A stretch of 64,000 nucleotides of DNA, from contig NZ_JAGPXL010000026.1 of assembly GCF_018070565.1 (NCBI RefSeq), positions 31,491-95,490 of the forward strand, written 5' to 3'. Shown in pieces: positions 34,616-43,030 of the stretch. The stretch's first letter is position 1. Each line of letters opens with the position of its first letter. Position numbers and translations under genes: made by a program. Source of the stretch: Streptomyces sp. B93 (GTDB lineage: Bacteria; Actinomycetota; Actinomycetes; Streptomycetales; Streptomycetaceae). Below the pieces are notes generated by a model. The model searched no databases and was not told the origin of the DNA. It worked only from the letters and a program-made list of their open reading frames with translations.

Positions 34616-35671
34616 TCAGCGGCCGTGCCGTCCGCCGCCGACCGCCCGCCGCCGCACCGACGCGAACAGGGCCGCCGCGCCGACAGCCAGCGCCGCGGCG
34701 CCGCCGACCGCGAGGTAGGGGGTGGTGCCGTCGCCGCCGGTCTCGGCGAGGTTGGCGGTGCTGCCCGCCGCCTTGGGCTGGTTGGCGGCCCCGGCCTCCG
34801 GGGTGTCCGGGGTGTCCGGGGTGGACCCCGCCGCGGCCGGTTCGGCCGTGGTCTGCGGGTCGTCGTCGCCGTGGCCGTGGTTCTCGACGGTCGAGTGCTC
34901 GGCGGCGGCCTCGATCTGCTCGTCGGAGGGGGCGGACGCGGCGGGGGCGGGGGCGGCGGCCTCTTCGGTGCCGCCACCGTTGTCGGCGGTGCCGCCGTCG
35001 GCCGTCTCGCCGCCGTCCGCCGCCGTGCCGCCGCTTTGGCCGAACGTCACGTCCGAGCAGGAGTAGAACGCCTCCGGGCTGTCCGAGCGCTGCCATACCG
35101 CGTACAGCAGGTGCTGGCCGGAACGCTCGGGCAGGGTGCCGGAGAACGTGTAGAAGCCGTCTGTCGCGGCCGGATCGGTCGCCGTCGCCACCGGGTTGGC
35201 CAGGTCCAGGTCGTCCCAGGCGAGGGGCTGTGCCGGGTCGTAGCCGGGCTTGGTGAGGTAGACCTTGAAGGTGCCCTTGTGCGGGGCGGTGACACGGTAC
35301 TTGAAGGTGTACGAGCCACTGCTCACGCCGGTCGCGGGCCAGTCGGCGCGGGCCAGGTCGAGCCCCTTGAACGCGTCGTTGTTCGCGCTGCACAGCTTGC
35401 CGTCCGGGATGAGCGCCTGGTGCTGCCCGGCCGCGTTGCCGATGCGGATGCCGTTCCAGTCGTAGAGCGCCTGGGTGCCCCCGGCCGCGACCGCCGCCTT
35501 GCACGCGTCCGAACGCGGGCTCTCCGGCCCCTCCGCGTAGCACTGCGCGACCCGGCTGACCGGGTCGCCCATCGAACCGTGCGCGGCCGCCGGGGCGGCG
35601 GACAGGGCGGTGAGGGCGAGCGGGGCGATACCGAGGGCGGCTGCGGCGACGGCCTTGCGGCGTGCGGGCAT
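34616..35671 (-). CDS. AA10 lytic polysaccharide monooxygenase with LAETG sortase signal
   Basis: 351 residues. A signal peptide (1-30) ends in AAA, leaving His31 as the mature N-terminus (HGSMGDPVSR). The second copper ligand is His131 in VTAPHKG, so the histidine brace of AA10 enzymes is present; substrates in this family are chitin or cellulose. A disordered Ala/Asp/Glu/Pro/Thr-rich linker (about 215-305) leads to LAETG at 308-312, a hydrophobic helix and an Arg-rich tail, the sorting signal used by sortase E in Streptomyces. It is therefore probably displayed on the cell wall rather than released. Confidence 0.9.
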   Translation of the reverse strand: MPARRKAVAAAALGIAPLALTALSAAPAAAHGSMGDPVSRVAQCYAEGPESPRSDACKAAVAAGGTQALYDWNGIRIGNAAGQHQALIPDGKLCSANNDAFKGLDLARADWPATGVSSGSYTFKYRVTAPHKGTFKVYLTKPGYDPAQPLAWDDLDLANPVATATDPAATDGFYTFSGTLPERSGQHLLYAVWQRSDSPEAFYSCSDVTFGQSGGTAADGGETADGGTADNGGGTEEAAAPAPAASAPSDEQIEAAAEHSTVENHGHGDDDPQTTAEPAAAGSTPDTPDTPEAGAANQPKAAGSTANLAETGGDGTTPYLAVGGAAALAVGAAALFASVRRRAVGGGRHGR

Positions 35672-35861
35672 GGGGAACTCCTGAACGGTGACGGCGGGTG
35701 GGGACGAGTCCTGTCGGACGCCCCCGGCGAATCCCGTGGGGTGATCAGAAGTTAGCCCCGGCGCACCGCGAAATCGCCTGCTGAAGGCCGTGGAAGGAGA
35801 TCCTTATGCTCGCTTTAAGGAAGTGCTCAGGCTGGGCTGAGGTTCGCCCGGGGAGGCGCGC

Positions 35862-36005
35862 TCATGGTCGCTCGGCCTCCGGCCACCAGGTGCGGGCGAT
35901 GTCCTTGCGCACCTCGGGGCGCTCCGCCGGGAGTTCCTCGGCCTCCTCGCGGAGTCGGCGGGCGTTCCTCGTCGTAGGGGGCTTGTGCAGTGTCACTCGG
36001 CGCAT
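35862..36005 (-). CDS. 47-aa basic/acidic small protein
   Basis: A small gene: ATG at 36005, stop at 35862. A perfect AGGAGG (minus strand, 36011-36016) lies five bases upstream. The peptide starts MRRVTLHKPPTTRNARRLRE, then an acidic helix EEAEELPAERPEV, then RKDIARTWWPEAERP. Codon choice is strongly GC3 and Streptomyces-like. No membrane segment or signal. The function is unknown; the charged helical make-up would suit a binding or regulatory peptide. It is divergent from the methyltransferase gene. Confidence 0.65.
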   Translation of the reverse strand: MRRVTLHKPPTTRNARRLREEAEELPAERPEVRKDIARTWWPEAERP

Positions 36006-36087
36006 GAGTGCCTCCTTGAGTGCCTACCGTGTTCCGTGTTCTCACGGAGGTAGACCCTTTCGGCGAGAGTTCCTCATCGCCGCCGGC

Positions 36088-36137
36088 CTGTCAGTGGCGG
36101 CTGTCACGAATCGACTGTCAGTGGCGGGTGTCACTCT
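36088..36137 (+). promoter_or_regulatory. Duplicated RecA-NDp-like promoter element
   Basis: Two 20-base copies, CTGTCAGTGGCGGCTGTCAC (36088-36107) and CTGTCAGTGGCGGGTGTCAC (36115-36134), one mismatch apart. TGTCAGTGG matches the -35 part of the actinobacterial RecA-independent DNA-damage promoter (TTGTCAGTG-N7/8-TAnnnT), recognised with PafBC in mycobacteria. In the second copy a weak CACTCT -10 ends six bases before the ATG at 36144, so the mRNA would be leaderless. Confidence 0.45.
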
Positions 36138-36143
36138 TGGGCC

Positions 36144-36734
36144 ATGACGGAACACGTGGACTGGGACGCGCGGGCCGCCGCCTTCGACGACGAGCCCGAT
36201 CACGGACTGCGCGACCCCGCGGTGCGCGGCGCCTGGGCGGGGCGGCTGCGCTCCTGGCTGCCCGGGCGGGGCTGCGACCTGCTCGACCTGGGCTGCGGTA
36301 CCGGCAGCCTGTCACTCCTCGCCGCCGAACAGGGACACCGGGTCACCGGCGTCGACCTGTCCCCGGCGATGGTGGAGCGGGCGCGCGCCAAGCTCGCCGG
36401 GCGTGACGCCGCGTTCCTCGTCGGTGACGCGGCGGCACCACCGGTCGGCGAGCAGCGCTACGACGTCGTCCTCGTCCGGCATGTGCTGTGGACCCTCCCC
36501 GACCCGGCCCGCGCGCTGCGGCACTGGTGGGGTCTGCTGCGGCCGGGCGGACGGCTGCTGCTGGTGGAGGGCGTGTGGGGCACGGTCAGCCCCGTGGGCA
36601 TCCCCGCCGACCGACTCACCGCCCTCCTTCAGCCGCTCGCCGGGCACATACGCCTGGAGCGGCTGTCCGGCGACCCGCTGCTGTGGGGGAGGACGGTCGA
36701 CGACGAGCGGTACGCGGTGGTGGCTACGGCGTGA
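36144..36734 (+). CDS. Class I SAM-dependent methyltransferase
   Basis: 196 residues. The SAM-binding motif I is LLDLGCGTGSLSLL (about 48-61), with the acidic VTGVDLSPAMVERAR next and a GGRLLLVEG post-motif, so it is a complete class I fold of the UbiE/SmtA-like size. The target cannot be named. The start lacks a ribosome site and is probably leaderless behind the duplicated RecA-NDp-like element, suggesting DNA-damage control. Its 3' end overlaps the convergent DUF402 gene by 11 bases. Confidence 0.82.
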   Translation: MTEHVDWDARAAAFDDEPDHGLRDPAVRGAWAGRLRSWLPGRGCDLLDLGCGTGSLSLLAAEQGHRVTGVDLSPAMVERARAKLAGRDAAFLVGDAAAPPVGEQRYDVVLVRHVLWTLPDPARALRHWWGLLRPGGRLLLVEGVWGTVSPVGIPADRLTALLQPLAGHIRLERLSGDPLLWGRTVDDERYAVVATA

Positions 36735-37227
36735 GCCAGCTCTCCCAGTCGCTCCGGCGGGCCCTCGACTCCAGCTCGTCCAGCGCCGCCACGGCCGCCG
36801 CCGCGGCCCCGGGATCGGCCGCCGTGAGCCCGCTCACCGCGAACTCGTCCTCGTCCAGACGCCGTACGTCCGTGCCGTCGGCGGAGCGCCACAGGTCCAG
36901 GTCGAGGTCCTCGACGACCAGCTCACCGCCGGAGCGGACGGCGGGCCGGGTGATGTCGCAGTACCAGCCCTTCAGCGTCCCGTCGGCGGCCCGGACCTCC
37001 TTCACCGAGTACCAGCGGTCCCGCCAGTAGTGCTCGGTGAAGACGTCCTCCGCCTCGAAGCGGACGAAGCCGAAGTCGCGGGTGCCGGAGTTCGCCCAGG
37101 GGGCCCGGACCGTGATCCGGGTGCCGTCGTCGGTGAGCAGCTCCGCCGGGTAACGGATCTTCGTCCGGCCCGCCTTCACCAGGACGACGTCCACCCGCTC
37201 CGGCAGGTCAGCAAAGTTCCCGGACAT
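36724..37227 (-). CDS. DUF402 (FomD-like) domain protein
   Basis: 167 residues. The core fits DUF402: VDVVLVKAGRTKIRYPAELL, ITVRAPWA, DRWYSVKEV, then GWYCDITRP and EDLDLDLW, the Asp-rich strands that bind divalent metal in this family. Family members include nucleotide phosphohydrolases such as FomD and YgaC-type enzymes; the substrate here is unknown. It is translated from an ATG at 37227 inside the 3' end of the upstream acetyltransferase gene (20-base overlap), so the two are probably one transcript. Confidence 0.82.
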   Translation of the reverse strand: MSGNFADLPERVDVVLVKAGRTKIRYPAELLTDDGTRITVRAPWANSGTRDFGFVRFEAEDVFTEHYWRDRWYSVKEVRAADGTLKGWYCDITRPAVRSGGELVVEDLDLDLWRSADGTDVRRLDEDEFAVSGLTAADPGAAAAAVAALDELESRARRSDWESWLTP

Positions 37228-38137
37228 GGCGCACCTCCGTCGCGCAGATCTCGTAGCCGAACCACTTGTTGATCGCGAGCATCGGCCCGTTCCCGGCGTC
37301 GTTGCCGGTGAACGCCTCCGTGTACCCGGCCGCGCGGGCGCGGTGCAGGGAGTCGTTCTTGGCGAGCTTGGCCAGACCGCGGCCCCGGAAGGCGCGGGAC
37401 GTACCGGTCATCGCGGTCGCGTACCGGGAGCCGCCGTCGGTGTACGCGGCGCTGAACGCGACCGGGCGGCCGTCGGCCACCGCCACGGAGGTCAGCCCGA
37501 GGTCGAGCAGGGGGTGCCGCCAGGTCTCCACGAGCCAGGCCTCGTAGTCGGTGAACTCCACGCCGACGTCGCCCGGTTCGTCGGACGTCGTCTCCGCGTC
37601 CAGTTCGAACATCGGGCGCGGGTCGTCCGCGTAGTCGGCGGCGGTCCGCAGCGTCACGCCGTGCGGCGGCTCCTGGCGGGGCGGCAGCGTGCCGTGGGCC
37701 AGGTCCAGGCGCAGGAAGTGCGCCGAGCGGCTCGGGCGGTAGCCGTGCGCCTCGGCGAAGGCGCGGTTGCCGGGCTCGTCCAGGACCCAGCTGAACAGCT
37801 TCGTCGCGCCGTGCGCCGCCAGGTGCTCCTCCGCCGTGCGCACCAGCAGCGAACCCGCGCCCCGTCCGGTGCGGTCCGGACGCACGTACACGTTGACGTT
37901 CCCCTGGCCCGGCTCCGGGCTGTCATGGGCGAGCCCGGCCTGGGCGGTGCCGATGACCTCGCCGTCCTGTTCCGCGACGAGGGCGCGCCAGTGGGCGTCC
38001 GGGTGGGTGTGGGTCACGCTGTGCGCCACCGACTCCGGGGTGTTCAGCATGTACGGGAGCGCGAGTTGTCTGACCCGTACGAAGCCCTCGACGTCGGCGG
38101 GGACGTCGGGGCGCAGGGCGCGCACGATCACTGTCAT
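37208..38137 (-). CDS. Tandem GNAT acetyltransferase
   Basis: 309 residues with two GNAT domains. The first (about 1-150) has the acetyl-CoA motif RPDRTGRGAGSLLVR (Q/R-x-x-G-x-G/A) and VYVRPDRT strand; the second (about 165-309) has TGTSRAFRGRGLAKLAK in the same place. The two halves are divergent in sequence, as in double-GNAT enzymes of the MshD type. The acceptor is unknown. The ATG at 38137 starts the gene; it is divergent from the GntR regulator and overlaps the DUF402 gene downstream. Confidence 0.82.
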   Translation of the reverse strand: MTVIVRALRPDVPADVEGFVRVRQLALPYMLNTPESVAHSVTHTHPDAHWRALVAEQDGEVIGTAQAGLAHDSPEPGQGNVNVYVRPDRTGRGAGSLLVRTAEEHLAAHGATKLFSWVLDEPGNRAFAEAHGYRPSRSAHFLRLDLAHGTLPPRQEPPHGVTLRTAADYADDPRPMFELDAETTSDEPGDVGVEFTDYEAWLVETWRHPLLDLGLTSVAVADGRPVAFSAAYTDGGSRYATAMTGTSRAFRGRGLAKLAKNDSLHRARAAGYTEAFTGNDAGNGPMLAINKWFGYEICATEVRHVRELC

Positions 38138-38206
38138 ACGGCGGCACGCTACGGGGCGGCCTGCCGGGATGCCTCTCATTTTTCCCGGGTACGGGACAAT
38201 CGGCCC

Positions 38207-38584
38207 GTGACCTTGAGGATCCAGATCGATGACAGTGCCGCGGCCGGGCCGCCGTACGAGCAGGTGCGCGCGCAGATCTCCGCCCGGGCGCGCTCGGGTG
38301 AGCTGCCCGTGGGCTACCGGCTGCCGACCGTGCGGGGGCTCGCGGAGTCCCTGGGGCTGGCCGCGAACACGGTCGCCAAGGCGTACCGGGCGCTGGAGAC
38401 GGACGGGGTGATCGAGACGCGGGGGCGCAACGGGACGTTCGTCGCTGCCGCGGGCTCCGCGGCGGAGCGGGAGGTCGCCGCGGGGGCGGAGGCGTATGCC
38501 TTGCGGGCCCGGCGGCTGGGGGTTTCGGAGGGGGATGCGCTGGCCGCGGTGCGGGATGCGTTGCGGGCGGTTTATGGGGTGTGA
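38207..38584 (+). CDS. GntR family regulator, YtrA subfamily
   Basis: 125 residues. The winged helix (about 10-80) is GntR type: PPYEQVRAQISARARSGELP, RLPTVRGLAESLGLAANTV, then KAYRALETDGVIETRGRNGTFV. The short C-terminal helix tail (about 45 residues) without an effector domain is the YtrA pattern, often controlling an ABC transporter, but none lies next to it. GTG start at 38207. The stop overlaps the convergent DUF72 gene by 13 bases. Confidence 0.85.
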   Translation: MTLRIQIDDSAAAGPPYEQVRAQISARARSGELPVGYRLPTVRGLAESLGLAANTVAKAYRALETDGVIETRGRNGTFVAAAGSAAEREVAAGAEAYALRARRLGVSEGDALAAVRDALRAVYGV

Positions 38585-39408
38585 GCGTCGTGGGGGTGGG
38601 GGTTTGACGTCGGGTGCGGGTGCGTCGTGGCTTGTCGCGCAGTTCCCCGCGCCCCTGGGTGGGTGCGGGTGGCCGTCAGGCCCATCGGCGCCGCCACTGT
38701 CGCGAACGCCGCCGCGTCCAGGATCGCCGCTCCGCCCGGGTCGTTGTTGAAGTACGTGTACACGTCGGCGTCGGTGGGGAAGGCCGCGGCGATGCGCGTC
38801 GCCCAGGAGTGGAGTGCACGGTGGCCGTAGCGCGGCCATGGGCTGGCCCGGCCCTGGTGGAGGCGGACGTAGCCCCAGTCGGCGGTGCGCCACAGGGGGG
38901 TCACCGGGCGGGAGAGGACGTCGGCCCAGCACAGGGCCGCGCCGCGGGACTCCAGGGTGCGGCGGACCTCGGGGGTCCACCAGGAGTCGTGGCGGGGTTC
39001 GACCGCGACCCGTACGCCGGGCGGGAAGCAGGCCAGGCAGGCGTCCAGGAGGCCCGCGTCGGCGCGCAGGGTCGGTGGCAGCTGGAGGAGGACCGGGCCG
39101 AGCCGGTCGCCGAGGCCGGAGGCGTGGCTCAGCAGCCGGTGCACCGGCTCCTCTGGGTCCTTCAGCCGCTTGATGTGGGTGAGGTAGCGGCTGGCCTTGA
39201 CCGCGACGACGAAGTCCGGCGGCACCCGCTCCCGCCAGGCCTCGAAGTTCTCCCTGGTCGGCAGCCGGTAGAAGGCGTTGTTCAGCTCCACCGTCGCGAA
39301 GTGCGCCGCGTACTCCTCCAGCCAGCGGCGTACGGGCACGTCCGGCGGGTACAGGACGCCCTTCCAGTCCTTGTACTGCCATCCCGACGTGCCGACGTAC
39401 AGCGTCAT
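38572..39408 (-). CDS. DUF72 family protein
   Basis: 278 residues, a TIM-barrel-like family of unknown reaction. Hallmarks: YVGTSGWQYKDWKGVLYPP at the start, TVELNNAFYRLPT, FVVAVKASRYLTHIKRL, VAVEPRHDSWW and VYTYFNNDPGG near the end. Conserved Asn, Arg and Asp residues suggest an enzyme. The last 28 or so residues (from about 250, Thr/His/Pro-rich) are encoded by a dispersed Streptomyces repeat rather than by family sequence. It follows the AAA ATPase gene by ten bases and is probably in one operon with it. Confidence 0.85.
   Translation of the reverse strand: MTLYVGTSGWQYKDWKGVLYPPDVPVRRWLEEYAAHFATVELNNAFYRLPTRENFEAWRERVPPDFVVAVKASRYLTHIKRLKDPEEPVHRLLSHASGLGDRLGPVLLQLPPTLRADAGLLDACLACFPPGVRVAVEPRHDSWWTPEVRRTLESRGAALCWADVLSRPVTPLWRTADWGYVRLHQGRASPWPRYGHRALHSWATRIAAAFPTDADVYTYFNNDPGGAAILDAAAFATVAAPMGLTATRTHPGARGTARQATTHPHPTSNPHPHDAHTP
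38629..38656 (-). repeat. Streptomyces dispersed repeat core (copy 1)
   Basis: The reverse complement reads AGGGGCGCGGGGAAC followed by TGCGCGACAAGCC, a sequence recurring in Streptomyces intergenic DNA. Here it lies within the 3' end of the DUF72 coding region. A second copy is at 47820-47847. Confidence 0.65.
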
Positions 39409-39418
39409 ACGTCCAGGG

Positions 39419-40513
<1,095 letters not shown>

Positions 40514-40588
40514 GCCGCCATGATCGGGCACCGGGACGCCGCCCGCACCCGGTTTCCGAGGGTCGCGGAAAGTGTCGGTATCTGTCCC

Positions 40589-40649
40589 GGTGGCGCGGGT
40601 GCGCGCCACCGGGTTCCCCGGAGGCGCCGTGCCGCCCCCGGGGAACCCG
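40589..40649. terminator. Two tandem hairpins, terminator of the S8 protease gene
   Basis: GGTGGCGCG/CGCGCCACC (40589-40597, 40602-40610), then CGGGTTCCCCGG/CCGGGGAACCCG (40610-40621, 40638-40649). Both stems are perfect. They lie just past the stop of the minus-strand subtilase gene. Confidence 0.7.
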
Positions 40650-40672
40650 GCCGTCATGTCACGCCCTGGGCG

Positions 40673-41878
40673 TCACGGGACGATCTGGAGCAGCCGGTTC
40701 GGCGATCCGCTGCCGGGGTTGGTCACCTTGCCGGTGACGGCACCCGCGGTGAGCGCCGAGGCGACCTGGGCCGGGGTGGCCGAGGTGTGGCCCGCCAGGT
40801 AGACCGCCGCCGCGCCCGCGACGTGCGGGGTCGCCATCGACGTACCGGAGATGGTGTTCGTCGCGGTGTCGCTGGTGTGCCAGCCCGCCGTGATGGAGGA
40901 GCCGGGGGCGAAGAGGTCCACGACGGAGCCGTAGTTGGAGTAGCTGGCCCGGGCGTCCGTGCTGGTGGTGGCGCCGACCGTGATCGCCTCGCCGACCCGG
41001 GCGGGGGAGTAGGAGGACGCGTTGGCGCTGCTGTTGCCCGCGGCGATGGCGTAGGTCACGCCGCTGGCGATGGAGTTGCGCACCGCGTTGTCCAGGGTGG
41101 TGGAGGCGCCGCCGCCGAGGGACATGTTGGCGACGGAGGGGCCGGAGTGGTTGGCCGTCACCCAGTCGATGCCCGCGATGACGCCCGCCGTGGTGCCGGA
41201 GCCGCTGTTGTTCAGCACCCGGACGCCCACGATGCGCGCCTTTTTGGCGACACCGTAGGTCGTTCCCGCGACGGTGGTGGCGACATGGGTGCCGTGGCCG
41301 TTGCCGTCCTGGGCGACGTTGTCGCCGTCGACGGCGTCGTAGCCGTTGAAGGCGCGACCGCTGATCTGGGAGTGCGTGATCCGTACGCCGGTGTCGATGA
41401 CGTACACGGTCACCCCGGTGCCCGCGCTGTCCGGGTAGGTGTAGGTGCCGGAGAGCGGCAGCGACGGCTGGTCGATGCGGTCCAGGCCCCAGGGGGCGTT
41501 GGTCTGGGTCGCGGCGAGCTGGACGCGCTGGTTCTGCTCGACGGAGGCGACGGCCGGGTCCGCGGCGAGTCTCTTCGCCTCGGCCTCGGAGAGGGTGGCG
41601 GTGTAGCCGTTCAGCGCCTTGCCGAACGTCTTGTCGACCGAACCGCCGTACTCCTTGATGAGGTTCTTGCCCGTGCTCGAGGAGGCCTTGAAACCGGCGG
41701 CCTTCTTGAGCGTGACGATGTAGCTGTCCTTGATCGCGGTGGGGGAGTCCGCCGCGAGCACGGTGCCCACGGCCGGGGCCGCCTGGGCGGGGAGGGCGGT
41801 CAGTCCGCCCACGAGGGCGGCGGTCGCCAGGCCGGTTATCGCGGCGAGCCGCACCTTCTTGCTACGCAGTTGTGCCAT
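40673..41878 (-). CDS. Secreted subtilisin-like serine protease (S8, proteinase K/aqualysin type)
   Basis: 401 residues. Signal peptide about 1-34 (ending AQA), an I9-type inhibitor pro-domain (about 48-115: YIVTLKK, LNGYTATLSEAEAKRLAADP, VASVEQNQ), then the catalytic domain. The triad is Asp in VIDTGV, His in GHGTHV, Ser in GTSMATPHVAG, with Asn in the oxyanion hole region. WGLDRIDQPSLPL marks the mature start as in aqualysin. ATG 41878 lies 11 bases after AGGAGG. It is divergent from the SGNH lipase gene. Confidence 0.93.
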   Translation of the reverse strand: MAQLRSKKVRLAAITGLATAALVGGLTALPAQAAPAVGTVLAADSPTAIKDSYIVTLKKAAGFKASSSTGKNLIKEYGGSVDKTFGKALNGYTATLSEAEAKRLAADPAVASVEQNQRVQLAATQTNAPWGLDRIDQPSLPLSGTYTYPDSAGTGVTVYVIDTGVRITHSQISGRAFNGYDAVDGDNVAQDGNGHGTHVATTVAGTTYGVAKKARIVGVRVLNNSGSGTTAGVIAGIDWVTANHSGPSVANMSLGGGASTTLDNAVRNSIASGVTYAIAAGNSSANASSYSPARVGEAITVGATTSTDARASYSNYGSVVDLFAPGSSITAGWHTSDTATNTISGTSMATPHVAGAAAVYLAGHTSATPAQVASALTAGAVTGKVTNPGSGSPNRLLQIVP

Positions 41879-42193
41879 TACGAGGGTTTCCTCCTCTAGG
41901 CAGCGCACGCCGGGGTGGGGCGGGCGCGTGTGGGGGGTGCGCGCGTCTTCGCACGCACAGCCCGGAACGTCGCGTACCGCTCGGGGCCGGGATCAAGACT
42001 GAGCCAACTGCCGCCGGGGAACAAGAGACTTGAACGCCTGTCAACAAATCTGTCATGAGCACGTAATCGAACAAGCGATGAACGAGTGGCTCCGGGCGGG
42101 GGCGGGCGGGAGAAGTTTTGGCATGAACACTTCCAGTCAACACGCGTAGCTGGTACCAAAGTTCAGGCAGCGATCCTGCTAAAGGGAGGTTCC
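41879..42193. other. Divergent intergenic region between protease and SGNH lipase
   Basis: 315 bases holding promoters for both secreted enzymes. On the lipase side CGCGTAGCT (42143-42151) is identical to a stretch upstream of the other lipase (33561-33569). GGGAGG at 42184-42189 is the lipase ribosome site. No gene is visible. Confidence 0.5.
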
Positions 42194-42997
42194 ATGAGAC
42201 GTTCCCGACTTGTCGTATTCCTGACTTCGACCCTCCTCGCGGTCGTCGCGGCTCTGACCGGAGCCACGGCGGCACAGGCCTCCGAAAGCGCCGCGACCGG
42301 CTATGTGGCGCTCGGCGACTCCTACTCCTCAGGGGTCGGCGCGGGCAGCTACATCAGCTCCAGCGGCGACTGCAAGCGCAGCACGAACGCGTACCCGTAC
42401 CTGTGGGCCGCGGCAAACTCACCCTCGTCGTTCAACTTCACCGCCTGCTCCGGCGCCCGAACGGATGAAGTTCTCGCCGGACAGCTGACCCCCCTCAACA
42501 CCGGCACCGGCCTGGTCTCCATCAGCGTCGGCGGCAACGACGCCGGTTTCGCCGACGTCATGACGACCTGTGTGCTGTCCAGCGACAGCACCTGCGTCTC
42601 CCGCATCAACACCGCGCGGGCGTACATCGACTCCACCCTGCCCGGCAAGCTCAACAACGTGTATACGGCGATCCGCAACCGCGCCCCGTCCGCCCACGTC
42701 GTCGTGCTCGGCTACCCCCGCTTCTACAAGCTCGGCACCACGTGCCTCGGCCTGTCGGAGACCAAGCGCAGCGCCATCAACCAGGCCTCCGACCACCTGA
42801 ACAGCGTCATCTCCCAGCGCGCCGCCGCGCACGGCTTCACCTTCGGCGACGTCCGCACCACCTTCACCGGCCACGAACTCTGCTCCGGCAGCGCCTGGCT
42901 GCACAGCGTCGACTGGTTCAACATCGGCAACTCGTACCACCCGACCGCCAACGGCCAGTCCGGCGGCTACCTGCCCGTCTTCCGCAACGCCGCCTGA
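42194..42997 (+). CDS. Secreted SGNH/GDSL lipase
   Basis: 267 residues. Signal peptide about 1-30, then block I VALGDSYSSGVGAG with nucleophile Ser43, block II Gly in VSISVGGNDAGF (GGND), and block V with the catalytic His in NSYHPTANGQ near residue 249. Six cysteines outside the signal suggest three disulfides. It matches the S. coelicolor extracellular lipase SCO1725 and its S. rimosus homologue, enzymes that hydrolyse acyl esters outside the cell. ATG 42194 is preceded by GGGAGG five bases upstream. Confidence 0.93.
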   Translation: MRRSRLVVFLTSTLLAVVAALTGATAAQASESAATGYVALGDSYSSGVGAGSYISSSGDCKRSTNAYPYLWAAANSPSSFNFTACSGARTDEVLAGQLTPLNTGTGLVSISVGGNDAGFADVMTTCVLSSDSTCVSRINTARAYIDSTLPGKLNNVYTAIRNRAPSAHVVVLGYPRFYKLGTTCLGLSETKRSAINQASDHLNSVISQRAAAHGFTFGDVRTTFTGHELCSGSAWLHSVDWFNIGNSYHPTANGQSGGYLPVFRNAA

Positions 42998-43030
42998 TCC
43001 CCGGGCTGTTCGAGACCCCTCCGAGCCGTC

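Noticed and set aside
35806..36147. 113-codon plus-strand frame overlapping the 47-aa gene
   Set aside because: Runs antisense through the small gene and the duplicated promoter element; composition is Ser/Arg-rich and no ribosome site is present.
42998..43030. Possible terminator ACCCCT...AGGGGT between the SGNH lipase and kinase genes
   Set aside because: Arms of only six bases with a long loop; too weak to call beside the much stronger stems elsewhere.
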